Source: Streptomyces lincolnensis (lineage in GTDB: Bacteria > Actinomycetota > Actinomycetes > Streptomycetales > Streptomycetaceae). From it: a stretch of DNA of 64,000 nt. Below the pieces are notes generated by a model. That model was not told the DNA's origin. It made no database searches and saw only the letters and a list, made by a program, of their open reading frames with translations. The stretch is taken from contig NZ_JAIHON010000008.1 of assembly GCF_021173675.1 (NCBI RefSeq), forward strand, positions 384,975 to 448,974, read 5' to 3'. How positions within the stretch are numbered: position 1 is the first letter of the stretch; every line of letters starts with the position of its first letter. Below are positions 51,511-59,512 of the stretch, piece by piece. The position numbers were made by a program, and so were the translations under genes.

Positions 51511-52491
51511 CTACTGCTCGTCGAACAGGCTCGTCACCGAACCGTCCTCGAACACCTCGCGCACCGCGTTGGCGACCGTCGGCGCGATCGACAGCACCGT
51601 CAGCTTGTCCAGATCCCGGCCCAGCTCACTCGGCGTCGGCAGCGTGTTGGTGAACACGAACTCGCTCACCCGCGAGTTCTTCAGCCGGTCCGCGGCCGGC
51701 CCGGAGAGCACACCGTGCGTCGCCGTCACGATGACGTCCTCGGCGCCGTGCGCGAACAGCGCGTCGGCCGCCGCGCAGATCGTGCCGCCCGTGTCGATCA
51801 TGTCGTCGACCAGGACACACACGCGCCCCTTCACCTCACCGACGACCTCGTGCACGGTGACCTGGTTGGCGACGTCCTTGTCACGCCGCTTGTGCACGAT
51901 CGCCAGCGGAGCGCCCAGCCGGTCGCACCAACGGTCCGCGACCCGCACCCGGCCCGCGTCCGGCGAGACCACGGTCAGCTTGTCCTTGTCGACCTTCGCG
52001 CCCACGTAGTCCGCCAGCAGCGGCAGCGCGAACAGATGATCCACCGGACCGTCGAAGAAGCCCTGGATCTGGTCCGTGTGCAGATCGACGGTCAACAGGC
52101 GGTCCGCGCCCGCCGTCTTCATCAGATCCGCGATCAGACGCGCCGAGATCGGTTCACGCCCGCGGTGCTTCTTGTCCTGCCGCGCGTAACCGTAGAACGG
52201 CACGATGACGGTGATGGAGCGGGCCGAGGCGCGCTTCAGGGCGTCGATCATGATCAACTGCTCCATGATCCACTGGTTGATCGGAGCCGTGTGGCTCTGG
52301 ATCACGAAGCAGTCCGCACCGCGCGCCGACTCCTGGTAGCGGACGTAGATCTCGCCGTTGGCGAAGTCGAAGGCCTTCGTCGGGACGACCCCGACTCCCA
52401 ACTGCTGGGCGACCTCCTCGGCAAGCTCGGGGTGGGCGCGGCCGGAGAAGAACATCAACTTCTTCTCGCCGGTCGTCTTGATCCCGGTCAC
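51511..52491 (-). CDS. prs: Ribose-phosphate pyrophosphokinase (PRPP synthetase)
   Basis: A 326-residue class I PRPP synthetase. N-terminal MFFSGRAHPELAEEVAQQLG; ATP/flexible loop YGYARQDKKHRGREPISARL; DLHTDQIQGFFDGPVDHLFA; PRPP-binding loop VLVDDMIDTGGTICAAADAL. It makes PRPP for nucleotide, histidine and tryptophan synthesis and for decaprenyl-phosphoribose-type precursors. Start: GTG 52491 with GAGGAG 8 nt upstream. It lies 133 bp downstream of glmU on the same strand. Confidence 0.97.
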   Translation of the reverse strand: MTGIKTTGEKKLMFFSGRAHPELAEEVAQQLGVGVVPTKAFDFANGEIYVRYQESARGADCFVIQSHTAPINQWIMEQLIMIDALKRASARSITVIVPFYGYARQDKKHRGREPISARLIADLMKTAGADRLLTVDLHTDQIQGFFDGPVDHLFALPLLADYVGAKVDKDKLTVVSPDAGRVRVADRWCDRLGAPLAIVHKRRDKDVANQVTVHEVVGEVKGRVCVLVDDMIDTGGTICAAADALFAHGAEDVIVTATHGVLSGPAADRLKNSRVSEFVFTNTLPTPSELGRDLDKLTVLSIAPTVANAVREVFEDGSVTSLFDEQ

Positions 52492-52624
52492 AGCACTGTC
52501 TCCTCAGAGGTGTCTCAGCCGGCCGACGGAAGATCGCGCCGCTGGGCGCGGCGGGCCGTCACAGCTGGTCGGGTGCGGGTGTGCACTTATCACGGTACGA
52601 CGACTTCGGCGCACCTGTTTCCGG

Positions 52625-54073
52625 TCAGTCTCCGCGCTCGCCCTCCCGGGAAGCCGCCTCCGCCGCCTTCGCCGCAGCGCTTCCCGGACGCTTCCGAGCC
52701 ACCCAACCCTCGATATTCCGCTGCTGGCCACGGGCCACGGCCAGCGAACCGGGCGGCACATCCTTCGTGATCACGGACCCCGCCGCGGTGTACGCGCCGT
52801 CCCCGACCGTGACAGGAGCCACAAACATGTTGTCCGAACCCGTGCGGCAATGCGACCCCACCGTCGTGTGGTGCTTGTCCTTGCCGTCGTAGTTCACGAA
52901 CACGCTCGCGGCGCCGATGTTGGTGTACTCGCCAATGGTCGCATCACCCACATAGGAGAGGTGAGGCACCTTCGTCCCCTCCCCGATGGAGGCGTTCTTC
53001 GTCTCCACGTACGTCCCGATCTTGCCCTTCGTCCCGAGCCGCGTCCCCGGCCGCAGATAGGCGAACGGCCCCACGCTCGCCTGCGGCCCGACCTCGGAGT
53101 CGTAGGCGACGGTGTTGTCGACCCGGGCGCCCGCGCCCACGCGGGTGTTCGTCAGCCGGCAGTTGGGGCCGACCTCCGCGCCCTCGCCGAGGTGCGTGGA
53201 GCCGTGCAGCTGGGTCCCCGGGTGGACGATCGCGTCCTGGTCGAAGGTGACGTCGACGTCGACCCAGGTGGTCGCCGGGTCGATGACGGAGACCCCGGCG
53301 AGCATCGCCCTCGTCAGCAGCCGGTCGTTCAGGATCCGCCGGGCCTCGGAGAGCTGCACACGGTTGTTGATGCCGGCGATCTCACGATGGTCACCGGCGA
53401 CGGACGCCCCGACCCGGTGCCCGGCCTCCCGCAGGATCCCGAGCACGTCCGTGAGGTACTCCTCGCCCTGGCTGTTGTCCGTACGCACCTTGCCGAGCGC
53501 GTCCGCGAGCAGCTGCCCGTCGAAGGCGAACACCCCCGAGTTGATCTCCCGGATCGCCCGCTGCGACTCGCTCGCGTCCTTGTGCTCGACGATGGCCGTC
53601 ACCGCGCCCGACACCCCGTCCCGCACGATCCGCCCGTAACCGGTCGCGTCCGGCACCTCGGCCGTCAGCACGGTCACGGCGTTGCCGTCGGCGGAGTGGG
53701 TCGCGGCGAGCGCCTGGAGCGTCCCGCCGGTGAGCAGAGGGGTGTCCCCGCAGACGACGACCACGGTCCCGTCGACGGCCCCGCCCAGCTCCTCCAGCGC
53801 CATCCGTACGGCGTGCCCGGTGCCGTTCTGCTGCGCCTGCACGGCGGTGCGGACGTCGGTGTCGGCCCCGGCGAGGTGCGTGGTCACCTTCTCCCGGGCG
53901 TGACCCACGACCACGACCAGGTTCTCGGGCTCCAACTCCCGTGCGGCGGCCAGCACATGGCCCACGAGGGAACGGCCACAGATCTCATGCAGGACCTTCG
54001 GTGTGGCCGACTTCATACGGGTGCCCTCACCCGCTGCGAGAACGACGACGGCTGCCGGGCGAATGGCGCTCAC
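52625..54073 (-). CDS. glmU: Bifunctional GlmU: glucosamine-1-phosphate acetyltransferase/GlcNAc-1-P uridyltransferase
   Basis: A 482-residue protein. The N-terminal uridyltransferase (about 1-235) has VVVLAAGEGTRMKSATPKVLHEI and QNGTGHAVRMAL. The C-terminal left-handed beta-helix (about 260-460) has the hexapeptide repeats and the acetyltransferase signature FAYLRPGTRLGTKGKIGTYVETKNASIGEG. It makes UDP-GlcNAc for peptidoglycan. The C-terminal tail is charged (RKRPGSAAAKAAEAASREGERGD). It starts at GTG 54073. Confidence 0.97.
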   Translation of the reverse strand: MSAIRPAAVVVLAAGEGTRMKSATPKVLHEICGRSLVGHVLAAARELEPENLVVVVGHAREKVTTHLAGADTDVRTAVQAQQNGTGHAVRMALEELGGAVDGTVVVVCGDTPLLTGGTLQALAATHSADGNAVTVLTAEVPDATGYGRIVRDGVSGAVTAIVEHKDASESQRAIREINSGVFAFDGQLLADALGKVRTDNSQGEEYLTDVLGILREAGHRVGASVAGDHREIAGINNRVQLSEARRILNDRLLTRAMLAGVSVIDPATTWVDVDVTFDQDAIVHPGTQLHGSTHLGEGAEVGPNCRLTNTRVGAGARVDNTVAYDSEVGPQASVGPFAYLRPGTRLGTKGKIGTYVETKNASIGEGTKVPHLSYVGDATIGEYTNIGAASVFVNYDGKDKHHTTVGSHCRTGSDNMFVAPVTVGDGAYTAAGSVITKDVPPGSLAVARGQQRNIEGWVARKRPGSAAAKAAEAASREGERGD

Positions 54074-54147
54074 GGGGTTGCCCTTCGGCTTCTGGGGAGG
54101 GGGTGGACATCCGCAGGATACCGGGGGGTTTCGTGGGGGATATGAGT

Positions 54148-54177
54148 GTGGGCCCTGACTGAGCTGTCAGGGCCCAC
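54148..54177 (-). terminator. Terminator after tRNA-Gln
   Basis: GTGGGCCCTGAC at 54148-54159 pairs perfectly with GTCAGGGCCCAC at 54166-54177 around a 6-nt loop, 11 nt past the 3' end of the tRNA on the minus strand and 74 bp before the glmU start. It separates the tRNA from glmU. Confidence 0.8.
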
Positions 54178-54188
54178 GTTCAGTGGGG

Positions 54189-54259
54189 CTCCCGGGGAAG
54201 GAATCGAACCCTCATTCAATGGACCAAAACCATTTGTCCTGCCTTTAGACGACCCGGGA
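54189..54259 (-). tRNA. tRNA-Gln (anticodon TTG)
   Basis: Read on the minus strand, the acceptor stem TCCCGGG pairs with CCCGGGA followed by the discriminator G. The D-arm is GTCTAAAGGCAGGAC, the anticodon loop TTTTGGT gives anticodon TTG (54224-54222 region), and the T-arm carries GGTTCGATTCC. The 3' CCA is not encoded. It sits 11 nt downstream of the HTH gene's stop on the same strand, so its promoter must lie within that gene or be shared with it. Confidence 0.93.
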
Positions 54260-54270
54260 TGGCTCGTCCG

Positions 54271-55149
54271 CTATGTCTGATTCTGTAGATCGACATGGCG
54301 TGCAGCCCCTACTATGCCGTACCACCAGCCTTCGATGCGACGGTACAAGTCGGATCCCTTCAGGACTCTGACAGCCAGGCAGCCGCGGTAGGAGTCGCCG
54401 GTGTTCTTCCGCACCGTCTTCGGGTTGTGCTTCTTCAAGGTTGTCTTGTAGAACGCGGAGCGGTCGGCGCCCACGAGTCCGGCCCAATACGCTTCGGCGG
54501 CGGATGTGTCGGCACTCTCGTGGATCATGACGGAGTACCGCAGTCGCTCGCGTTCAACGCCAAGCAGGTCCAGCCAGGCAAGGAAGATCTCGATCATCCC
54601 GGGGTCACTGTTGACGAAGGTGACGCTCTCTCGGCGGGCGTACGGCTTGTCCTTGCCGCCCTCGGCCCAGTAGAGGGCGACGCCGACCATGAACAGATCC
54701 CGGTCGGACAGCTCGCCGATCTCTGCGGTGGCGGCTGCCTTGGTTTGCTGGCGCCGCTCCTCCCGCACCGCCAACTCATGCTCCCACCTCTTCCGGCCCG
54801 CCAGCCTGGCCTGCTCCGCCGAGTCGCGTCGCTCGGGCTTCGGTAGATCCCGCACCCACAACGAGATCGAACTCTTCGAGCAGCCCAGCTCCACCTGGAT
54901 CTGGTCGTAGGTCCAGCCCTGGAGGCGGAGTTCCCTCGCTCTGTCCCGGAGGTCGTCCTTCGCGTTCGGGCGCTTCGTCCATTCCGGGGGTGGCTCGCCC
55001 TCCAGGAGACGGTTGAGGATGTCGTTGTTGTCGACGTGGAGTCGGTCGCGGATCTGGCGTCGGCTGAGGCCTGCCCGCCGCAGTGCGAGTGCACGCTCCC
55101 GCAATCCCTCGAAGTCCGCGTACTTGCCCTCTGAATGTGCCATGGGCAT
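54271..55149 (-). CDS. HTH protein of unknown function with possible LAGLIDADG-like C-terminal domain
   Basis: A 292-residue protein. Two resolvase-like HTH segments are visible: ALRRAGLSRRQIRDRLHVDNNDILNRL (about 20-48) and ELRLQGWTYDQIQVELGCSKSSISLWV (about 72-98). A charged helix (100-140) follows. The C-terminal part has FMVGVALYWAEGGKDK, VTFVNSDPGMIEIFLAWL, YWAGLVGADRSAFYKTTLK and YRGCLAVRVLKGSDLYRRIEGW, a pattern I have seen in many hypothetical proteins and which resembles a single-chain LAGLIDADG fold. No recombinase catalytic Ser or Tyr is seen. ATG 55149 or 55143 is the start. Function unknown. Confidence 0.7.
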   Translation of the reverse strand: MPMAHSEGKYADFEGLRERALALRRAGLSRRQIRDRLHVDNNDILNRLLEGEPPPEWTKRPNAKDDLRDRARELRLQGWTYDQIQVELGCSKSSISLWVRDLPKPERRDSAEQARLAGRKRWEHELAVREERRQQTKAAATAEIGELSDRDLFMVGVALYWAEGGKDKPYARRESVTFVNSDPGMIEIFLAWLDLLGVERERLRYSVMIHESADTSAAEAYWAGLVGADRSAFYKTTLKKHNPKTVRKNTGDSYRGCLAVRVLKGSDLYRRIEGWWYGIVGAARHVDLQNQT

Positions 55150-55298
55150 ACCGTCCGGGCGGAATCACCTCTTCCGTGGTCGAACAGGGGCTGGTTCAGC
55201 AGTTCGAGGGATATCGGGCGGTTTCGTGTCCGAGGGGTCACGGAGTGTGGTGTAGGCCAGTCGCGGAAACTCGCCGGAAAAGGGACGGCGGACGACCG

Positions 55299-55310
55299 TA
55301 GGCTGGAGGC
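55299..55310 (+). promoter_or_regulatory. -10 hexamer of a possibly leaderless kinase transcript
   Basis: TAGGCT at 55299-55304 lies 6 nt before ATG 55311. A GGAGG is also present directly before the ATG, but too close (1 nt) to act as a normal ribosome-binding site. Confidence 0.4.
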
Positions 55311-56624
55311 ATGACCACGACGGGGGAAGACGCCGAGACGGCCCGGGGAGGGCCGTGGTGGTGGACGCGGTGGCGAAGCGCGGTACTGGATGTGGGCCTG
55401 GCGTTCGTGTCCGCGCTGGAGTGCGGTGTGGAGGGGGTCCGGTTCGCGGAGGACGCGGGGATCCCGATGGTCGCGGGGATCACGTTCGGTGTGATGGCCG
55501 GCTGGGTGCTGCTGATCCGCCGGCGGTGGCCGATCGCCGTCGTGCTGGTGTCGATCGCGATCACGCCGGCCCAGATGGGCTATCTGATGGGCATCGTCGG
55601 CCTCTACACGCTCGCCGCGTCGGAGCTGCCGCGCCGGATCATCGGCTCGCTGGCGGGGATGTCGCTGGTCGGGATGCTGATCGTGATGTTCGTGCGGGTG
55701 GGGCGCAGTCCGGACCAGGGGAATCTGGACCTGGGGGACTGGTTCGTTCCGTTCATCTCGATCACGACGGCGATCGGGATGACGGCGCCGCCGTTGCTGC
55801 TCGGGATGTACGTGGGGGCGCGGCGGCGGTTGATGGAGAGCCTGCGGGAGCGGGCGGACAGCCTTGAGCGGGAGTTGCAGCTGCTGGCGGAGCGGGCCGA
55901 GGAGCGGGCCGAGTGGGCGCGCGGCGAGGAGCGCACGCGCATCGCGCGGGAGATGCACGACGTGGTGGCGCACCGGGTGAGCCTGATGGTCGTGCACGCG
56001 GCGGCGCTCCAGGCGGTCGCCCGGAAGGATCCCGAGAAGGCCGTGAAGAACGCGGCGCTGGTGGGTGACATGGGCCGGCAGGCGTTGACCGAGTTGCGGG
56101 AGATGCTCGGGGTGCTGCGCAGCGGCAGCGAGAGCGGCCCGGTGCGGGGCCGGAGCGTGCCCTTGGCGGCGGTGGGGGCGGCGGCCGCGGCGGCGGCCTC
56201 GCGGGCGGTCGGTGACGAGGGCGCGGCGGACGGGCCGTGTCTGTCGGACCTGGATGTGCTGGTGGGGCAGTCGGCGGCTGCGGGGATGGTCGTGGAGCTG
56301 TCGGTGGAGGGGGAGACGCGGTCGTACGCGGCGGAGGTCGAGCAGACGGCGTACCGGGTGGTGCAGGAGGCGTTGACGAACGTCCACAAGCACGCGGCGG
56401 GGGCGAAGACGCGGGTGCGGCTGGCGCACCGCGGCTCGGAGATCGCGATGCAGGTGGAGAACGAGCCGCCGGGCGAGGTGTCGCCGTCGGCGGCGCGGTT
56501 GCCGTCGGGGGGCAACGGCCTGGTGGGGATGAAGGAGCGGGTCGTCGCCCTGGGCGGGGTGTTCGTGTCGGGGCCGACGGAGGCGGGGGGCTTCCGGGTG
56601 TCGGCGGTGATTCCGGCGGCGTAG
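55311..56624 (+). CDS. NarL-type sensor histidine kinase (HisKA_3), orphan
   Basis: A 437-residue protein with about five to six N-terminal membrane segments (residues 25-185), a short coiled coil, then the HisKA_3 H-box ERTRIAREMHDVVAHRVSLMVVHA with the phosphorylated His. The HATPase domain has YRVVQEALTNVHKHA (N-box) and GGNGLVGMKERV (G-box). The input domain has no large sensor loop, so it may sense the membrane. A NarL-type partner is expected, but no response-regulator gene lies next to it in this window. Its last bases are tandemly duplicated downstream. Confidence 0.9.
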   Translation: MTTTGEDAETARGGPWWWTRWRSAVLDVGLAFVSALECGVEGVRFAEDAGIPMVAGITFGVMAGWVLLIRRRWPIAVVLVSIAITPAQMGYLMGIVGLYTLAASELPRRIIGSLAGMSLVGMLIVMFVRVGRSPDQGNLDLGDWFVPFISITTAIGMTAPPLLLGMYVGARRRLMESLRERADSLERELQLLAERAEERAEWARGEERTRIAREMHDVVAHRVSLMVVHAAALQAVARKDPEKAVKNAALVGDMGRQALTELREMLGVLRSGSESGPVRGRSVPLAAVGAAAAAAASRAVGDEGAADGPCLSDLDVLVGQSAAAGMVVELSVEGETRSYAAEVEQTAYRVVQEALTNVHKHAAGAKTRVRLAHRGSEIAMQVENEPPGEVSPSAARLPSGGNGLVGMKERVVALGGVFVSGPTEAGGFRVSAVIPAA

Positions 56625-56830
56625 GCGGGGGCTTCCGGGAGCGGGCGGTGATTCCGGCGGTGTAGGTGGGGGCTTCCGGGAGCGGGCGGTGATTCCGGCG
56701 GTGTAGGTGGGGGCTTCCGGGAGCGGGCGGTGATTCCGGCGGTGTAGGTGGGGGCTTCCGGGAGCGGGCGGTGATCGCGGCGGCGTTGGCGGGGGCTTCC
56801 GGGAGTGGGCGGTGATCGCGCCGGCTCGGG
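56585..56830. repeat. 41-bp tandem repeat derived from the kinase 3' end
   Basis: GTGAT recurs at 56607, 56648, 56689, 56730, 56771 and 56812, always 41 bp apart. Copies 2-4 are identical; the first copy includes the kinase stop codon and encodes its last residues (VIPAA); copies 5-6 drift. A further partial copy starts at 56903. Each unit has GGGGGCTTCCGGGAGCGGGCG. Confidence 0.92.
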
Positions 56831-56987
56831 CCGTCTTCTCCGGGTGCCCGGTGCGGCCTGCCTTTCCCGGTTCCGGGTTCTTCCGGGTTCCGCGTTCCGG
56901 CGGTGATTCCGGCGGCGTAGGCCGTGTTGTTCCCGGGTTCTCGGCGGGGGGTGCGGGCCTTGTGCGGCCGCCTTCCGAGACCCGTCG
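56831..56987. other. Non-coding remainder after the 41-bp repeat
   Basis: No gene is supportable here. It contains a late partial copy of the repeat (about 56901-56924) and several TTCCGGG motifs, then reaches the stop of the SUKH-like gene. The gap from the kinase stop to that gene is 363 bp. Confidence 0.6.
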
Positions 56988-57506
56988 TCAGCCCGCGGTG
57001 AGGCGGGCGGGGGTGGTGCCCGAGACGAGACAGGCGAGGGCCTGGTCGAGGTCGGGGCCGAGATACCAGTCGCCGGTGTGGTCGAGGGCGTAGACCCGGC
57101 CTTCGGTGTCCATGGCGAGGAGGGCCTGGGTGTCGGTCTCGGTGCCGAGGGGACAGACCTCGGTGTCGAGGGCGCGGCCGAGGTCGCCGAGGGTGCGGGC
57201 CATGTGGAGGCCGTGCAGGGGGTCGAAGTGGAGGGCGACGGGGGCGACCTGGCGGCCGGGGCCCGCGGGGGTGACGTGCAGTCCGCCGAATTCGGCCCAC
57301 GCCTCGACGGCGGCGGGGAAGACGGCGTGCCGGTGTCCGGCGGGCGAGGCGTGGTCGCGGAGGGTGTCGGCCCAGATCTCGGCCTGTTTTATGTCCCAGC
57401 GGCCGGGGTGCCAGCCGGCGGCGCGCAGGGCGGCGTCGACGGGTACGGCGAAGCGGGTGGTCGAGGTGCGGTCGGTGTGCATCTGCCCTTCGTTCGTCGA
57501 GGTCAT
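56988..57506 (-). CDS. SUKH-3-type immunity-like protein
   Basis: A 172-residue cytoplasmic protein matching the SUKH-3 pattern: ALRAAGWHPGRWDI, then FPAAVEAWAEFGGLHV, VALHFDPLHGLHMARTLGDLGRALDTEVCPLGTE and LLAMDTEGRVYALDHTGDWYLGPDLDQAL. SUKH proteins are known as immunity factors against nuclease and deaminase toxins, and also as domestic regulators in actinomycetes. It lies downstream of the deaminase-like gene on the same strand, a toxin-then-immunity order. ATG 57506 is used; ATG 57482 with AGGG is the alternative. Confidence 0.8.
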   Translation of the reverse strand: MTSTNEGQMHTDRTSTTRFAVPVDAALRAAGWHPGRWDIKQAEIWADTLRDHASPAGHRHAVFPAAVEAWAEFGGLHVTPAGPGRQVAPVALHFDPLHGLHMARTLGDLGRALDTEVCPLGTETDTQALLAMDTEGRVYALDHTGDWYLGPDLDQALACLVSGTTPARLTAG

Positions 57507-57594
57507 GGGTTCGCGGCGCGGCGCCGGTGGGGCCGCCGTGCGGCTCGCTCCGCGTTCCCGTGCGGTGCTGTGCGTCGTCGTGCGGGGGGTGGGG

Positions 57595-58176
57595 TCAGCG
57601 CTCCGTCGTGGGGTCGACGATGTAGACGCCGAAGTGGTCGCTGAGGGCCGTGCAGGCGCGGCAGGGCGCGGCGAAGCTGCCGTGGAGGGGGTCGCCGTCC
57701 TCGCGGATGCGTCGGGCGGTGAGCTTGGCCTGCTTGAGGGCCTTGCGGGCCTCGCCGTTGGTCATCGGTCTGCGGGCGGCGCGTTTGCTGCGGGTGGCGT
57801 CGACGGCGGCGATGTGGCGGGAGATGAGCATGGTCTCCGCGCAGCGTCCGGTGAAGCGGTCGCGCCGGTCGCTGGGGAGGGTGTCGAGGAAGTCCTGGAC
57901 CAGCGGGTGCAGGGCGGGGGGCTGGTCGCCACGGGCGGCGGTGCCGGTGAGGGTGGCGCCGCGGACGGACAGGGCGGCGGCGATGGTGGGGAGTATGCCG
58001 TCGCGGCGGTGGCGGAGAGTGGGCGCGTGGGGCGTCTCGGCGCTGCTCCAGCCGACGCGGGGGTCGCCCGAGGCGCCGTGGTGGTGGGCCGCGCGGCCGG
58101 CGTTCCTGGGGTCGCCGGATGTGCCGGGCCGCGGTCCCGGGTGTGGTCCCGTCTGCGTCGCATTCATGATCATCAT
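57595..58176 (-). CDS. YwqJ-type deaminase-like protein
   Basis: A 193-residue protein. After about 60 disordered residues comes a cytidine-deaminase-like domain: ILPTIAAALSVRGATLTGTA, then GRCAETMLISRHI with the zinc/catalytic Cys112-Ala-Glu114, and PCRACTALSDHFGVYIV with Cys172 and Cys175 (P-C-x-x-C). This is the YwqJ-family pattern found at the ends of polymorphic toxins. Here the domain is free-standing, with no secretion signal. GGAGGGG precedes a run of ATGs at 58176-58165. The SUKH-3 gene follows 88 bp downstream. Confidence 0.78.
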   Translation of the reverse strand: MMIMNATQTGPHPGPRPGTSGDPRNAGRAAHHHGASGDPRVGWSSAETPHAPTLRHRRDGILPTIAAALSVRGATLTGTAARGDQPPALHPLVQDFLDTLPSDRRDRFTGRCAETMLISRHIAAVDATRSKRAARRPMTNGEARKALKQAKLTARRIREDGDPLHGSFAAPCRACTALSDHFGVYIVDPTTER

Positions 58177-58473
58177 CCCCTCCCGAGCATCCCCCGGATG
58201 CCACAGACTGCCAAATGGCGTGGCTGGTGCGGAAGCTGGGGCGCTGCGACACGCCCGGGTTTGGGCGGTCCGTCACGAGGGGGTGACGGCTGGTCACGGA
58301 AGCGGAGGGGCGCTGACCGGTGCCCGGTGACCGGTGTCGTCGTACCGCATAGGCTGTCGGCACCGCGATCCACGCGGTTGACGTGTGGAGCCGGAGGAGT
58401 CAGTCCATACGGGGCGTAGTGGCCGATGAGGGTCGCTGCGGGTCGTACCAGAGTGCCGCAGGGGGCAACCGCC
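58177..58473. other. Divergent promoter region of the toxin-like cluster
   Basis: This 297-bp gap separates the deaminase-like gene (minus) from the WHH/SUKH gene (plus). A TTGACG at 58378-58383 and a TAGGCT at 58350-58355 are present, but without a well-spaced partner. No palindromic operator stands out. Confidence 0.4.
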
Positions 58474-59505
58474 ATGACGACAGGTCGGCTCGGGCAGCAA
58501 GCCGCGCCGCCGAACGCGGCCTACGCCGGGCAGGTCGTGCATTTCCCGGACCCGGTCCGGGCGGCCCGTCACCCGAGAGGGGTGCGGGTGGACGAGCGCG
58601 GCTACCCCGACTTCTCCGCGTACGCGCGTGCGGCGGTGGAGATCGCCGATCCGCCGGAGGGTTTCGGCGTCGACGAGCTCAGGCTGACGGACTACGTCTC
58701 GGCGAACGCGGCGCTGGCCGCGACCGGGCACGAGCTGTGGGACACGGTGCCCGCGGTGGCGACCCCGCACGGCTGGACGTGGCACCACGTGGTGGGCTCG
58801 CGGCGCCTCGAACTGGTCCCGGTCGAGGTGAAGGCGCTGCTGCGGCACCACGGCGGGATCGCGACGGCGGCGGTGGACCAGAACAAGCGGGGCACGCGGC
58901 CGTTGCAGGAGACGCGTCCGGCGCATTTCGGGCTGCCGAAGTCGGGTGTGGCGGTGACCGAGTCGCAGGTGCTGGGCGTCGAGGAGGACCTCGGGTACCG
59001 GCTGCCGGGCGCCTACCGGTCGTTCCTGAAGGCGGCCGGCGGGTGCGCGCCCGTGGGGGCCGCCCTGGACGCGGAGTTGGGGCTGCTGGTCGACCAGCCG
59101 TTCTTCACGGTGCGGGACGAGGCCGCGGTCAACGACCTGGTGTACGTCAACAAGTGCCTGCGCGACCATCTGACCAAGGACTACCTGGGGGTCGGTTTCG
59201 TGCAGGGCGGTCTGCTGGCCGTGAAGGTCAAGGGCGACCGGGTCGGTTCGGTGTGGTTCTGCGCCTACGACGACGCGCGGGACGTGGACCCTTCCATGGC
59301 CCCGGCGGAACGCGTGGAGCGGCTGCTGCTGCCGTGCGGTGAGGACTTCGACGGGTTCCTGTCCCGGCTGGCGGGCAATCCGCCGGAGCTGGAGACGGTG
59401 GCGAACCTGATGGTGGACGGCGGGTTCGCGCGGTCGGTGCCGGCGGGGGCGTCCGCCGCGTCCGCGGGAGCTTCGGCGTCTTCGGCGTCTTCGGTGGGGG
59501 AGTGA
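58474..59505 (+). CDS. WHH-nuclease-like domain fused to a SUKH-1 (SMI1/KNR4) domain
   Basis: A 343-residue protein. The N-terminal part (about 20-135) has GYPDFSAYA, then HGWTWHHVVGSRRLELVPVEV (Trp103-His104-His105) and RHHGGI (His125-His126), the W-H-H...L-V-P...H-x-G-G pattern of the HNH/ENDO VII-type WHH toxin nucleases. The C-terminal part (about 165-300) is SUKH-1: VLGVEEDLGYRLPGAYRSFLKAAGG and VGFVQGGLLAVKVKGDRVGSVWFCAYDDA. An Ala/Ser-rich tail ends the chain. ATG 58474 is used. It is followed after 7 bp by the next gene. Confidence 0.8.
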   Translation: MTTGRLGQQAAPPNAAYAGQVVHFPDPVRAARHPRGVRVDERGYPDFSAYARAAVEIADPPEGFGVDELRLTDYVSANAALAATGHELWDTVPAVATPHGWTWHHVVGSRRLELVPVEVKALLRHHGGIATAAVDQNKRGTRPLQETRPAHFGLPKSGVAVTESQVLGVEEDLGYRLPGAYRSFLKAAGGCAPVGAALDAELGLLVDQPFFTVRDEAAVNDLVYVNKCLRDHLTKDYLGVGFVQGGLLAVKVKGDRVGSVWFCAYDDARDVDPSMAPAERVERLLLPCGEDFDGFLSRLAGNPPELETVANLMVDGGFARSVPAGASAASAGASASSASSVGE

Positions 59506-59512
59506 GCTGACG

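Noticed and set aside
54189..55149. Integrative element at tRNA-Gln
   Set aside because: No integrase, no duplicated tRNA 3' end and no change in base composition were seen. Housekeeping genes lie on the other side.
55150..55298. Second tRNA or tRNA fragment upstream of the HTH gene (GGTTCAGCAGTTCGAG)
   Set aside because: The T-arm-like string has no matching acceptor or anticodon arm at the correct distance.
56585..56830. CRISPR array
   Set aside because: The 41-bp units are contiguous, without unique spacers, and no cas gene is present. It is a simple tandem repeat.
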